Below the pieces are notes generated by a model. It had not been told where the DNA came from, did not search any database, and saw nothing but the letters and a program-made list of their open reading frames with translations. From NCBI RefSeq assembly GCF_900176305.1, contig NZ_FWXH01000002.1, positions 868,001-932,000 on the forward strand: a DNA stretch of 64,000 bases. The letters are read 5' to 3'. Numbering within the stretch: the first letter of the stretch is position 1; every line of letters begins with the position of its first letter. Both the position numbers and the translations under genes were made by a program. Below are positions 25,665 through 34,712 of the stretch, piece by piece. The stretch is from Clostridium acidisoli DSM 12555. Its GTDB lineage: Bacteria > Bacillota > Clostridia > Clostridiales > Clostridiaceae.

Positions 25665-26180
25665 TTATTTAGCTTTAGACATTTTATGGATATAAAATCC
25701 TAAAGTTCCGAATAAAACAATGAGGAATATTATCAAAAACCATGATCCAAGTCCGGTTGACTTAGTAGCTGCAATTTGAATACTTTTCCATTCTAAGTAC
25801 AAAAAAACCACTATAATTTCTGTTTTTAACAAAGCTATAAGCGTACGTGCATTTTGATATTGACTTTTCGCATTTTTCTCAGTTATAGTAACTGGATAAT
25901 TAAAACATTGAGGAAACTTAGAAATAATAGTAAGAAAAATATATAGTATAGTCATTATTATTGGTAGTAATAATAGTGAACCTTTTCCGCCCCAGCTATC
26001 TATATTTCCTGAGAAGTCAAAATGTGTTGGCACCTTACTAGGTAAGTTTCCCCATGAAATTATCAAATAAGTCCAAGTTGTAATAACAGCTAGTATAGAC
26101 ATAACATCCATTACTTTTTCTAAATTTGACCTAGGTATATTCAATTTAGGCCTTTTATTGTTGTCATAATTAGTATTCAT
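25665..26180 (-). CDS. DUF1648-domain membrane protein
   Basis: A 171-residue membrane protein with about four hydrophobic segments. The motif YLIISWGNLPSKVPTHFDF followed by GNIDSWGGKG is the DUF1648 signature, found alone and at the N-terminus of SdpI-like proteins. Whether it has an immunity-like role here is not known. The gene is monocistronic and divergent to the next gene. Confidence 0.78.
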   Translation of the reverse strand: MNTNYDNNKRPKLNIPRSNLEKVMDVMSILAVITTWTYLIISWGNLPSKVPTHFDFSGNIDSWGGKGSLLLLPIIMTILYIFLTIISKFPQCFNYPVTITEKNAKSQYQNARTLIALLKTEIIVVFLYLEWKSIQIAATKSTGLGSWFLIIFLIVLFGTLGFYIHKMSKAK

Positions 26181-26352
26181 GCTTTTATCTCCTACCTCTG
26201 TGTATCTTTCACTCTATATTATCAAATATATATCTTATTATACCCTTTCACAGCTATAAATTATAGAATAATATGGTATAATTTCTAAAGATAACAGTAT
26301 CATATTTGTGAATTATTATGTTACAAATATTTAATGCGTGGAGGATGATTTT

Positions 26353-26865
26353 ATGAAAATTAAAATTCTAAACTTATCAGAAGGATATTTAGCAGATGAT
26401 TATAGTAAATATGCAAAACAAGAACTTAAAAGAGAAGGCGTTCCATTTGTATCCTTTCCAATTGAGTTCACCAATTTACCGAATAACACTAAATCCGTAG
26501 CTTTAACCTTTATTGATTATGATTCTGTACCGGTTTGTGGTTTTCCATGGATACACTGGTTAGCATCTGATATTTCACCTAAAAAAAACATTTTAGCGGA
26601 GAATTCCAGTGATATAAATAATGCTGAATTTATACAAGGCTGCAACAGCTGGATTTCACCCTTAGCGAACATTGATAATCCTAAGATTATACATCAATAT
26701 GGTGGACCAACTCCACCTGACAAAGACCACGATTATACATTAACGGTATATGCTCTTGATAAAGAGTTAAACTTAAAAAATGGTTATTTCTTAAATGAAT
26801 TTATAAGAGCCTCAAAAGATCATATATTAGAGAAAGTAGAGATTACAGTTAAAGGTAGAAAATAG
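26353..26865 (+). CDS. YbhB/YbcL family Raf kinase inhibitor-like (PEBP) protein
   Basis: A 170-residue phosphatidylethanolamine-binding-protein fold. Motifs: VALTFIDYDSVP, GFPWIHWLASDI, then YGGPTPPDKDHDYTLTVYALD, the PEBP ligand-pocket signature (GPxPP). Function in bacteria is poorly known. The ATG at 26353 has GGAGG ten bases upstream; a GTG at 26338 overlaps that site. A strong terminator follows. Confidence 0.88.
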   Translation: MKIKILNLSEGYLADDYSKYAKQELKREGVPFVSFPIEFTNLPNNTKSVALTFIDYDSVPVCGFPWIHWLASDISPKKNILAENSSDINNAEFIQGCNSWISPLANIDNPKIIHQYGGPTPPDKDHDYTLTVYALDKELNLKNGYFLNEFIRASKDHILEKVEITVKGRK

Positions 26866-26876
26866 CTATATATTTT

Positions 26877-26917
26877 AAAAGCTCAGAAGTTAAATTTTTA
26901 TTGACTTCTAAGCTTTT
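26877..26917. terminator. Intrinsic terminator between convergent genes
   Basis: AAAAGCTCAGAAGT pairs with ACTTCTAAGCTTTT with one mismatch, between the PEBP gene (+) and the YitT gene (-), ending in T and A runs on both strands. Confidence 0.75.
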
Positions 26918-26926
26918 AAGAATGTT

Positions 26927-27790
26927 TTAAAGAATACTTGAATTAAAGCCTCTACCATCTACTTCTGAAGCATCTATTATTGAAATCAAGGCATCCCCAT
27001 CTATTTTTAACACTGAGTATTTAAGCTCTGGTAGTCTTGATACATGTACTATGCAATATATAACTCTTCTTTCTTTTCCTGCAATGGCCTTGCCATTTAG
27101 CAATGTAGCCCCACGGTGCTTATGCATTTCTATATACTCACATACCTCATCCTCTTTATCTGTAATTATAAGTAATACTTTTTTTCTTGATAAACCATGA
27201 ATCATCTTATCTGTGACAAAAGCTGCTATATACATGCTCATTAATGTATATAACGCTACAGCTATTCCATTTAGTAACATTCCGCAAAATACTATTACAC
27301 AGTTTACAATAAAGCCTAGCTGTCCTACATCCAAGCTATCATATTTTTTTTTAAGTAACATTACTACTATGTTCATACCACCTTCTGAACCATGATTTGA
27401 GTATGCTATTCCTGCTCCTACCCCAGTTAATACTCCTCCATATACACAAAATAGAAGAGTATCGTGAACTGTAACAATGCTATTTAAATTTTTAGTCAAT
27501 AATAAAAACAATGATAGTGAAACAGTTCCTATTATACTGTATATTGTAAATCTTTTATTTAATTTTCTATAACTTAATGCTAGTAAAGGTATATTAGCTA
27601 TTAGTACCGTATATCCTGCTGGAATTTTCAAAGCGTACTGTATTAAGATTGCTATACCAGACATGCCACCACTGAATAGTTCTGCACTTACTAAAAACAT
27701 ATTTACACCTATAGCAGATAATAAACATCCCGCTATTACAAAAATTGCATTTTTTATATTTTGTTTATTAAATATCGTATCGCTTCTCAC
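26927..27790 (-). CDS. YitT family (DUF2179) membrane protein
   Basis: A 287-residue membrane protein with about six N-terminal transmembrane segments (residues 15-190) and a soluble DUF2179 domain (about 205-285) including HRGATLLNGKA and VIYCIVHVSRLPELK. The motif LFSGGMSGIAILIQY is typical of YitT. GTG start with GGGGAGG upstream. The substrate of YitT proteins is not established. It lies in the same direction as the YdbC gene upstream, with about 60 bp between them. Confidence 0.9.
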   Translation of the reverse strand: MRSDTIFNKQNIKNAIFVIAGCLLSAIGVNMFLVSAELFSGGMSGIAILIQYALKIPAGYTVLIANIPLLALSYRKLNKRFTIYSIIGTVSLSLFLLLTKNLNSIVTVHDTLLFCVYGGVLTGVGAGIAYSNHGSEGGMNIVVMLLKKKYDSLDVGQLGFIVNCVIVFCGMLLNGIAVALYTLMSMYIAAFVTDKMIHGLSRKKVLLIITDKEDEVCEYIEMHKHRGATLLNGKAIAGKERRVIYCIVHVSRLPELKYSVLKIDGDALISIIDASEVDGRGFNSSIL

Positions 27791-27852
27791 ATTGACCTCC
27801 CCATTAATCCTAATAGTCGTAAAATCTGTTAAGCTATTATCCCCTCACTAAT

Positions 27853-28092
27853 CTATTCAATATCTAATTCATCAATGTCAAGCTCATTTAATAACTCTTT
27901 TAATGCCTTTAATTCATTTTTACTAAATGTAATACCTTTTCCCATTTTAATGTGCTCTTCATCCCAGTCCCTTACATCTATTTTTGCTTTTCTACCATTC
28001 CAGCTCATAATATTTACTTCTTTTTTCCAACCTTTAGCTCCTTCAGCTAAAACACCTAGTTTATTTATGATTTCAAATCTTATATCTGCCAA
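27853..28092 (-). CDS. YdbC/PC4-family single-stranded DNA-binding protein
   Basis: A 79-residue protein. The sequence FEIINKLGVLAEGAKGWKKE followed by VNIMSWNGRKAKIDVRDWD matches the YdbC family, which adopts a PC4-like fold and binds single-stranded DNA. TTG start with AAGGAGTG upstream. A short helix tail (LKALKELLNEL) completes it. It precedes the YitT gene in the same direction. Confidence 0.85.
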   Translation of the reverse strand: MADIRFEIINKLGVLAEGAKGWKKEVNIMSWNGRKAKIDVRDWDEEHIKMGKGITFSKNELKALKELLNELDIDELDIE

Positions 28093-28195
28093 AAAAAATC
28101 ACTCCTTCTGATTTTTAATTTAATCCTTAGATTTTATATAAATGGTTATATTCTATCTCAAAACCACCTAACTTGCAATAAAATATAATTTAATC

Positions 28196-28912
28196 CTAGC
28201 CTTCTATGTAATTTTTTAGATTCTCTAAGCTATTAATAACTGCGAAATCTACTATTTTCCCAGCTATTCCATTTCTATCTATGAAAATACCTTTCATATT
28301 AACTTTCTTGCAAGGTAATATATCTGTATTTAAATCATCGCCAACATAATAACAATACCGAAGCTCAACATTTGCTTTTGACGCTGCAATTTTGAATATC
28401 TCTACATTAGGTTTGGATATTCCAACTTCTCCTGCAGTTATAATAATTTCAAAATAACTTTTAATTTTCATTTTCTCAAGCTTAAGATTCTGCTGTGTTA
28501 AATCACCGTTACTTATAATTCCTAGTCTGTAATCCTTAAGACTGTCTAAACATGGCTTTACATCATCAAAACATTTCCAATTATTTTCATAATTTAAAAG
28601 ATATTCATTAAAATTTTTTTCGGCATCATGTTCTGATAATTTAATTTTAGCTAAGCGAAACAATTCTTTTATCCTTTCAATTCTTTGCTCTCTAAATGTC
28701 AATTTCCCAGCTAAATATATATTAAAATGCTTTTCAGAAATATCACACCATGCCTTATAGAATTCATTTTCATTAAATTTAAAATATTTCTTATTATAAT
28801 TGTAAAATTCTTTTACCCCTAAATATTCAGAGCTTTTGTGATCAAGCAAGGTCCCATCTAAATCAAAGAAAATTATCATATTGTCCTTTCTTTTCAACTT
28901 TGAATATTCCAT
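28196..28912 (-). CDS. HAD-family hydrolase (YjjG-like)
   Basis: A 238-residue phosphatase of the haloacid dehalogenase superfamily with a C1 helical cap. Motif I is FFDLDGTLLD (about 14-23), motif II LGIISNGD, motif III GISKPNVEIF (Lys), motif IV YVGDDLNTDI. The layout resembles YjjG/PynA nucleotidases; the substrate is not proven. Two starts are possible, the ATG at 28912 or the ATG at 28879, which has AAAGGA upstream. It neighbours another HAD gene but is separated by its own upstream gap. Confidence 0.88.
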   Translation of the reverse strand: MEYSKLKRKDNMIIFFDLDGTLLDHKSSEYLGVKEFYNYNKKYFKFNENEFYKAWCDISEKHFNIYLAGKLTFREQRIERIKELFRLAKIKLSEHDAEKNFNEYLLNYENNWKCFDDVKPCLDSLKDYRLGIISNGDLTQQNLKLEKMKIKSYFEIIITAGEVGISKPNVEIFKIAASKANVELRYCYYVGDDLNTDILPCKKVNMKGIFIDRNGIAGKIVDFAVINSLENLKNYIEG

Positions 28913-28953
28913 ACTTAATCTTCCCCACTTCTATTTTTAATTTTATACTTCCA

Positions 28954-29703
28954 TTAGCCTAGAAAACTTCTTTCTATATCATTCAAACTTCTAATAATAT
29001 TATATTTTCTATGAGTTAATTTATTGTAGCTGTATATTCTCCAGTCTCTACATAATACAAATGATTTAATACCAAGTTTTATTGCTCCATCACAATTTCT
29101 TATACTATCATCAATAAATATTGCTTCTTCTGGTAAAACATTAAGTTTCTCAAGTGCCGTTTTGTACATTAATTCGTTTGGTTTAGTTACACCTATTATT
29201 GAGGATATAACAAAGGATGAAAAGTAATCTCTTAATTCAGCTTTTATAAATACATTTTCCAGTGATGGCCATGCATCTGACACAACTGCCAATTTATATG
29301 ATTTGCTTAATTTCGGGATAGTAGTAAAAACATCTTCATAAAAACAATATTTACTGCAATTATATACCAAGTCTCTAGCAATAGCTTGTATATCTTTATC
29401 TCCTAATTCTAACTGTGGTAAAAAATTTGAAAATATCTTGTAATATTCAATAAAGTGCTTAAATTCTTCCTCTTTATTAAGAATTAAATTTTGTTTTTGA
29501 ATATATTGACCTGCATTATCAAAGGCTACCTTTCTCTTGGAGGCTTTTATAGCGTTAAACTTTTTCTTATCAACATAGTTAAAAAAATTTGGTGTTATAA
29601 ACCAATGTCCTGTCACTGGTACATTCAGCACTCTGCCTGAATCAATTAAAATTGCTTTGATTTTATTATCAAAAGATGACATATTATCACTCTCAATTTC
29701 CAT
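28954..29703 (-). CDS. HAD-like hydrolase with altered motif I
   Basis: A 249-residue protein of the HAD fold with a helical cap. Motif I reads AILIDSGRVLN, so the second Asp (general acid) of the usual DxDx(T/V) is Gly. Motif II LAVVSDAW, motif III GVTKPNE (Lys) and motif IV AIFIDDSIRN look complete. Such a change is known in HAD enzymes that do not need an acid, for example phosphonatases. Activity may differ from phosphatases. AAAGGAG precedes the ATG. Confidence 0.8.
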   Translation of the reverse strand: MEIESDNMSSFDNKIKAILIDSGRVLNVPVTGHWFITPNFFNYVDKKKFNAIKASKRKVAFDNAGQYIQKQNLILNKEEEFKHFIEYYKIFSNFLPQLELGDKDIQAIARDLVYNCSKYCFYEDVFTTIPKLSKSYKLAVVSDAWPSLENVFIKAELRDYFSSFVISSIIGVTKPNELMYKTALEKLNVLPEEAIFIDDSIRNCDGAIKLGIKSFVLCRDWRIYSYNKLTHRKYNIIRSLNDIERSFLG

Positions 29704-29866
29704 AATTTTTCTCCTTTTAGCTTTTCCACTTTAACGCAGTATGACACCTGAAATAGAACTTGCTTAGTTTTTATATTATAACATAATTTAAGAAGACATA
29801 TGGATAAATATTGATTTTTTAGTATAACAAGTATATAATCAAATAATCAATAAAAGGGGTGGGGCT

Positions 29867-30442
29867 ATGAAAAAATTAATACCGTTATTAAGTATACTAT
29901 TTTTAATATTAATTATATTTGTTGGATGTGGGGCTTCTGATGAAAACGATGCTAAAAAAGTGGCAGAAAACTTTGTTAAAAACTTTTACACAATAGATTC
30001 AAAAAAAATCACTAAATATAATACTTTATTACAAGCTGAAAATGGACAATTGAGTACTGCTACTGATTCTGCTGGAATAGCAAAACTAATGAAATATGAA
30101 AATTCTATACATTCACTGTCCACAGAAAATATAAAACCATTAATGACAGAAAAAGAGTATACAACTCTCATTATGAATAGAGAAGATATTATGAATATTC
30201 AAGGATGTGCTAAAAATAATTTTACAATGCAAGTTACCAGTTTTAATTTGACTAAAGCCTCAAATGATAATGAATCAAATACAGTCTCATATAGTTATAA
30301 GACCAATTTAAAGTTTATTTCCTTGAAAGATAAAAGTACACATTCAGATGTTATTGAAGGATTTTTAGGTCTTTCAAAAAAAAATGGGCAATGGAAAATC
30401 TCTATATTTCAAACAACTGTAAGATCTAATTTACTAAAATAG
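29867..30442 (+). CDS. Putative lipoprotein
   Basis: A 191-residue secreted protein with a lipobox FVGC (lipidated Cys 21) after an 18-residue hydrophobic segment. The mature part has a segment AENFVKNFYTIDSKKI near its start, typical of small NTF2/DUF4878-like extracytoplasmic domains, and ends with WKISIFQTTVRSN. No enzyme motif is seen. It is monocistronic and convergent with the next gene across a 4-bp gap. Confidence 0.75.
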   Translation: MKKLIPLLSILFLILIIFVGCGASDENDAKKVAENFVKNFYTIDSKKITKYNTLLQAENGQLSTATDSAGIAKLMKYENSIHSLSTENIKPLMTEKEYTTLIMNREDIMNIQGCAKNNFTMQVTSFNLTKASNDNESNTVSYSYKTNLKFISLKDKSTHSDVIEGFLGLSKKNGQWKISIFQTTVRSNLLK

Positions 30443-30446
30443 TCAA

Positions 30447-31094
30447 TTATTTCTCCTTTTTACCCAAATAAAAAAATCCATTTGATTTATTCCCATTCAT
30501 AGTTGTATATGTAACTTTATCTAATTTAAGGTGGACAAAATCTGCTGTAATTAATTTTATCCACCTTAAATCATGATGCCTAAGTATAGCTCCTTCTGGC
30601 AATTCAAAAACCCCATATTTATTATATTTCTTTTCATATAACTTATATCGACTTATATTTCTTTCATCTGAATTTAATAAAAAATCATTTATATACACTA
30701 CTCCACTTGGCTTTAATACCCTTTTTATTTCATTCATAAGAAAGATTTGTTCTTCATCATCGACTATGCAAGTTAATACTGCAAATAAAATTACTGCATC
30801 CAAACTGTTGTCTTCATATAGTATTTTTTTATCTTGTTTTACGTTTAAATTTAACCAAGGAAATAGCTTTTTGCCTCTTAAAATCATTTTATCAGAAAAA
30901 TCTATACCAAATAAATTTTTGAACCCTTTAGAGTATAGCTCATTTAGTGTTCTTCCATAACCACAACCAACATCTAAAATTTTATCTTCTTTATTAACAA
31001 ACGCTGAAAACAAATCAATTTGAAATGGCGTTGTAAATTTTTTATCTTCCGCTACCTTATTCCAATACTCTTTTTGATTTTCTTTTAAATTCAT
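30447..31094 (-). CDS. Class I SAM-dependent methyltransferase
   Basis: A 215-residue enzyme. Motif I ILDVGCGYGRTLNEL, motif II LFGIDFSDKMI, motif III SLDAVILFAVLTC, followed by LKPSGVVYINDFLL. It probably acts on a small molecule; the substrate is unknown. It lies upstream of a lipoprotein on the opposite strand. The terminal segment ends at 30447. Confidence 0.85.
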   Translation of the reverse strand: MNLKENQKEYWNKVAEDKKFTTPFQIDLFSAFVNKEDKILDVGCGYGRTLNELYSKGFKNLFGIDFSDKMILRGKKLFPWLNLNVKQDKKILYEDNSLDAVILFAVLTCIVDDEEQIFLMNEIKRVLKPSGVVYINDFLLNSDERNISRYKLYEKKYNKYGVFELPEGAILRHHDLRWIKLITADFVHLKLDKVTYTTMNGNKSNGFFYLGKKEK

Positions 31095-31145
31095 TCTATT
31101 AGTACCCCCATTATCCTAATTTTATTACTACATTTAAAATCTGCA

Positions 31146-31601
31146 TCAATCCAAAGTTTTTTTCATACACACACTGTTTATATTACCTATGTATGGTTCA
31201 TAATTTTGTATTATGGCATATCCTGCATTTTTATATAAATTAATTGCCTCATGTTGCTTTATTCCTGTTTCCAATAAAACATATTTATACCCATTTTCCG
31301 CTGCTAATTTTTCTAATTCCTTAACTACTATCTTTGATATCCCCTGTCGCCTATTCTCTTTTATTACAAATACACGTTTTAATTCTACAGTATTAATATC
31401 ATATTCCTTATATGCTCCACATGCAGCAGCAACATTATCCTTGTAAATAATTACTACGTCCTTTATGTTATCAACTTTATTATGCTTATCATATTGCTTT
31501 TGTAATTCTCCATATCGTCCATTAAGGTCATTGTCTAATAACTTTATAAGTTTAATAAAATCAATATTTTGTCCATCTGTCCTTAATATTTTTACATCCA
31601 T
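31146..31601 (-). CDS. GNAT-family N-acetyltransferase
   Basis: A 151-residue acetyltransferase: ELKRVFVIKENRRQGISKIVVKEL (acetyl-CoA binding) and LLETGIKQHEAINLYKNAGY. The layout matches small PhnO/aminoglycoside-like GNAT proteins; substrate unknown. It is followed on the same strand by a VOC protein gene (gap of 22 bp) and may be cotranscribed. Confidence 0.87.
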   Translation of the reverse strand: MDVKILRTDGQNIDFIKLIKLLDNDLNGRYGELQKQYDKHNKVDNIKDVVIIYKDNVAAACGAYKEYDINTVELKRVFVIKENRRQGISKIVVKELEKLAAENGYKYVLLETGIKQHEAINLYKNAGYAIIQNYEPYIGNINSVCMKKTLD

Positions 31602-31623
31602 AGCTGTAACTCCTAATAATTAT

Positions 31624-31986
31624 TTATTTAATCCTACAATATATTTCTATATCATTACCTTCACTATCTTTAAATTCTAAAACCCAATTCTGATCTATTT
31701 TCGTTAATGGAAAAACTATTTCGGCATTGATAAGTTTCAGTTTTTCTGTCAATTTGTTTATATCATTAACTTCAAAGCTAGGTAAACAATTATCTCCCCA
31801 AGTAACCTGTTCATTTACCTTACTGTTGTCAAATAGACAGAATCTAAATCCATCAATGTTAAAAACACTAAAGAGTTCATCTCTTTTCTTAACAGACTGA
31901 TCAAGTAATTTTTCATAAAAATCAATTGCCCTATTCATATCCTTAACGCAAATATATAGTGAATTTAAAGTAAATTTAATTTCCAA
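31624..31986 (-). CDS. VOC-family (glyoxalase/bleomycin-resistance-like) protein
   Basis: A 120-residue protein of the vicinal oxygen chelate fold: LYICVKDMNRAIDFYEKLLDQ at the start and WVLEFKDSEGNDIEIYCR at the end. Function may be metal-dependent isomerase, dioxygenase or drug binding; substrate unknown. It starts at a TTG with AGGAGG upstream. It is next to the HxlR regulator gene in the same direction and the GNAT gene downstream. Confidence 0.85.
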   Translation of the reverse strand: MEIKFTLNSLYICVKDMNRAIDFYEKLLDQSVKKRDELFSVFNIDGFRFCLFDNSKVNEQVTWGDNCLPSFEVNDINKLTEKLKLINAEIVFPLTKIDQNWVLEFKDSEGNDIEIYCRIK

Positions 31987-32010
31987 TTTTGCAAACCTCC
32001 TACAATAACT

Positions 32011-32373
32011 TTAGCAATTTAATTTATCATCGTTATTTTTAGCACATTCATCAGCTTTATTATTTGCTCCCCATTCTGACATAAGCATTAATATTGGAAT
32101 TAATGTTTGTCCTTTTTCTGTTAATGAATATTCTACTTTAGGTGGAATTTGATAATATTCTTTTCTATTAATTAACTTTGTTGCTTCAAGTTCCTTTAAT
32201 TGTTGACTAAGCATTTTATGAGTAATTGATGGCATATTTCTTTTAATTTCACCATATCTCAATACTTTATTCTGAAATAATTTATATAATATAAGCCATT
32301 TCCATCTTCCTCCAACTGCAGCTAATGTATATGATATAGGGCATTTTCCTTCATCGATTGACCATTTTTTCAT
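32011..32373 (-). CDS. HxlR-family transcriptional regulator
   Basis: A 120-residue winged-helix regulator with the family signature CPISYTLAAVGGRWKWLILY followed by YGEIKRNMPSITHKMLSQQLKEL and a wing (VEYSLTEKG). HxlR proteins often sense redox or electrophiles through Cys; Cys is present near residue 10. It is divergent from an MFS efflux gene and a palindrome lies in the shared promoter region, so it probably controls that pump and itself. It may also be cotranscribed with the VOC and GNAT genes. Confidence 0.9.
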   Translation of the reverse strand: MKKWSIDEGKCPISYTLAAVGGRWKWLILYKLFQNKVLRYGEIKRNMPSITHKMLSQQLKELEATKLINRKEYYQIPPKVEYSLTEKGQTLIPILMLMSEWGANNKADECAKNNDDKLNC

Positions 32374-32398
32374 AATACTTTCCTTTCATATAGTACCT

Positions 32399-32410
32399 CA
32401 CTTTAAAGTG
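32399..32410. promoter_or_regulatory. Putative HxlR operator
   Basis: A perfect 12-bp palindrome CACTTTAAAGTG lies in the 107-bp region between the divergent HxlR and MFS genes, flanked by GTAC and ATAC. Divergent HxlR genes usually bind here. Confidence 0.5.
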
Positions 32411-32480
32411 CATACTTACTTTTATACTTATAATTATATACAATTTAAAGGAGATAATCAAACAAAGGAGATGTACCTTT

Positions 32481-33677
32481 ATGGAAATGCAATATTCTTT
32501 ATCAAAAAAACGAGATATTTATGTTTTATTATTTACGGTACCATTTTTAGTAGGACTTGGAGTTGATTTATATGTTCCATCACTACCAGCTGTTGTAAAT
32601 TACTTTCATACAAATGCTAATTTAGTAAAATTCACTATTAGTTTATATCTATTAGGTTATGGTATAGGTCAAGTTATTCTTGGAGTATTGTCTGATAGTT
32701 TTGGGCGAAGAAAAGTGTTACTTCTAAGTTCATTATTTTTTGCAATTATAAGTTTTGCTTCTGTATTTTCACCTAACGTCTTTATCCTTGAAGTATTACG
32801 CTTTTTACAAGGAATTTGTGTTGCCGGATTAGCCGTTGTTGCAAGAGCAATAATAGTTGATGTTTTTTCAGGAAACGACTTATCAAAAGCAACCAATTAT
32901 TTCACCCTTAGTTGGTCATTAGGTCCAATAATTGCTCCTTTCATTGGCAGTAATTTAGCAAATCACTTTGGATGGCAGTCTAATTTTTATCTTTTTAGTT
33001 TATATGGATTATTTATTTTTATCTATGCTTTTATAATATTTGAGGAAACCAATTTACACTTATCGGTTTTTAGCATTTCAACATCTTATTATAGTTTACG
33101 AAGTGTTGTTATACATCCATTATTTATGATTATTACTATAATATCAGCTCTTGGTTATGGAGTTATAGTGTTGTTTAATGTAGTTGGACCATTCTTAATC
33201 GAAGTATTATTAAAATATTCAGTTGTTCAATATGGTAATATCGCCTTAATATTAGGATTTGCTTATTTCTTTGGTGCTATGTCAAACCGTTTTGTTATTA
33301 ATCATTTTAATAGTAAATGCCTTTTATGTTTCGGCTTAATTACTTCTTTAACAGGGAGCATTTTAATGATGTTTTTAGGGTTTATATCTCCTATAAATTT
33401 ATATCTTGTTTTAATTCCTGTTTTTATTATTTTTTTCTTTATAGGTTTTATTGTTCCTAATGCTCTTGCTCAAACAATGTCTCTATTTTCTAATTCTGCT
33501 GGAACCGCCAGTTCAATATTCGGAACTTTAACAGGAATAGTTGCTTTCCTTATTACAATGTTTGGTAGTAATTTAAAAACTAATTCTCAAATTCCTCTAT
33601 CCCTTACTTATTTGGCATTATTCACTATATCAATTGTATTATTTGTGATAGCACAAAAACTTGAACACACGAATTAG
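32481..33677 (+). CDS. MFS transporter, Bcr/CflA-like drug efflux
   Basis: A 398-residue antiporter with 12 membrane segments. Motif A appears as LSDSFGRRKVLLL after segment 2; the RxxQGxxxA-like segment is FLQGICVAGLAVVARAII; and YVPSLP near residue 30 is typical of the Bcr/CflA group, which export drugs by proton exchange. AAAGGAG precedes the ATG. It is divergent from the HxlR gene. The drug is unknown. Confidence 0.9.
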   Translation: MEMQYSLSKKRDIYVLLFTVPFLVGLGVDLYVPSLPAVVNYFHTNANLVKFTISLYLLGYGIGQVILGVLSDSFGRRKVLLLSSLFFAIISFASVFSPNVFILEVLRFLQGICVAGLAVVARAIIVDVFSGNDLSKATNYFTLSWSLGPIIAPFIGSNLANHFGWQSNFYLFSLYGLFIFIYAFIIFEETNLHLSVFSISTSYYSLRSVVIHPLFMIITIISALGYGVIVLFNVVGPFLIEVLLKYSVVQYGNIALILGFAYFFGAMSNRFVINHFNSKCLLCFGLITSLTGSILMMFLGFISPINLYLVLIPVFIIFFFIGFIVPNALAQTMSLFSNSAGTASSIFGTLTGIVAFLITMFGSNLKTNSQIPLSLTYLALFTISIVLFVIAQKLEHTN

Positions 33678-33691
33678 CACATTTTGTAGTA

Positions 33692-34507
33692 TCAATTAAT
33701 CAAATAATTAATCGTCGCCTTATTCGTAAATCTTAATTGTATAGGGAATTCATTGCTTCTTTTTGATAAGAGTGCAAAGTATCCCTCTTCTTCTAAATTT
33801 TCTTTAATCTCTATATTATTAAAACCTAATCTCGTAATCAATTCACAATAAAAATCTTTATAATTTACTATATCTTCTGATGCCAAATGAAAAATCCCCT
33901 TTAAATTGTTGTCTATTATATAGCACAATTGTCTTGCTATCATCACATCAGTGTTTGTATTATGAAAAAGTTTTGGATATACAATAACTTCCTTGTTATT
34001 GTTAGATGAGTTTAGAAGTTCGCTAATCCTTGGAGAATTCTTTCCCCAAACTTGAGGAAGCCTTAATATACAGGCATTATCATGTAATATATCAATCAGT
34101 TTCTTTTCACATTCTATCTTATATTGTCCATAGTCAGTTTGGGAATTTGGCAAATCATCTTCATTATGAGGTATACTGAAGTCATTATCAAATACATTTG
34201 TAGTGGAGAAAAAGTATAAACTTCCTCCATTTTTCTTCAAATATTCAGCAATTTTCATATGCACAATCAGTTGTTTGTTAAAATTCCCTCTTAAACATGA
34301 AACTATAATATTTGGCTTTAAAGTGTTCAATATGCTACTTATGTTATCCGAATCTTCGATGTTGAGTTTAAAACGTCTATCCTGATTCAATAGTTTTGGA
34401 TTTTGAAAGTACGTTGAATAAACCTCAAATTGATTATATTTATTCATCTCATTAATTACTGCTGATCCTACAAGCCCACTTCCACCCAGTATCAAAATCT
34501 TGTACAT
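33692..34507 (-). CDS. NAD-dependent epimerase/dTDP-4-dehydrorhamnose-reductase-like protein
   Basis: A 271-residue Rossmann protein of the RmlD/extended SDR class. NAD(P) motif GGSGLVGSAVI is near residue 8, TYFQNP, then the YxxxK pair YGQYKIE at about residue 126-132 and VSCLRGN near 70. The substrate may be a sugar nucleotide; no other rhamnose-pathway gene is nearby, so it may act on something else. Monocistronic, with a 200-bp upstream gap. Confidence 0.8.
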   Translation of the reverse strand: MYKILILGGSGLVGSAVINEMNKYNQFEVYSTYFQNPKLLNQDRRFKLNIEDSDNISSILNTLKPNIIVSCLRGNFNKQLIVHMKIAEYLKKNGGSLYFFSTTNVFDNDFSIPHNEDDLPNSQTDYGQYKIECEKKLIDILHDNACILRLPQVWGKNSPRISELLNSSNNNKEVIVYPKLFHNTNTDVMIARQLCYIIDNNLKGIFHLASEDIVNYKDFYCELITRLGFNNIEIKENLEEEGYFALLSKRSNEFPIQLRFTNKATINYLIN

Positions 34508-34635
34508 ACGAATTATTCCTCCCTAACAGATTAATTCGTATTAACTTACAATTGAAACATAACTATATTATACATGAAGTGGATAATATAGTATATTTAA
34601 AAAGTGTTCTACACTTTATTATTCTCCTCTCATTA

Positions 34636-34693
34636 TGTAAGGTTGACTTGACATATCGGTAAAATAATGCTAAATTATTGATGTAAGGTCAGC
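34636..34693 (+). promoter_or_regulatory. Promoter with flanking direct repeats (XRE-deformylase operon)
   Basis: TTGACA (34648-34653) and TAAATT (34671-34676) are 17 bases apart. TGTAAGGTTGAC (34636-34647) just upstream and TGTAAGGTCAGC (34682-34693) just downstream are near-identical direct repeats. They are placed where a repressor could bind both sides, consistent with autorepression by the XRE protein. Confidence 0.6.
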
Positions 34694-34712
34694 ATTACAG
34701 GAGTGATGATTA

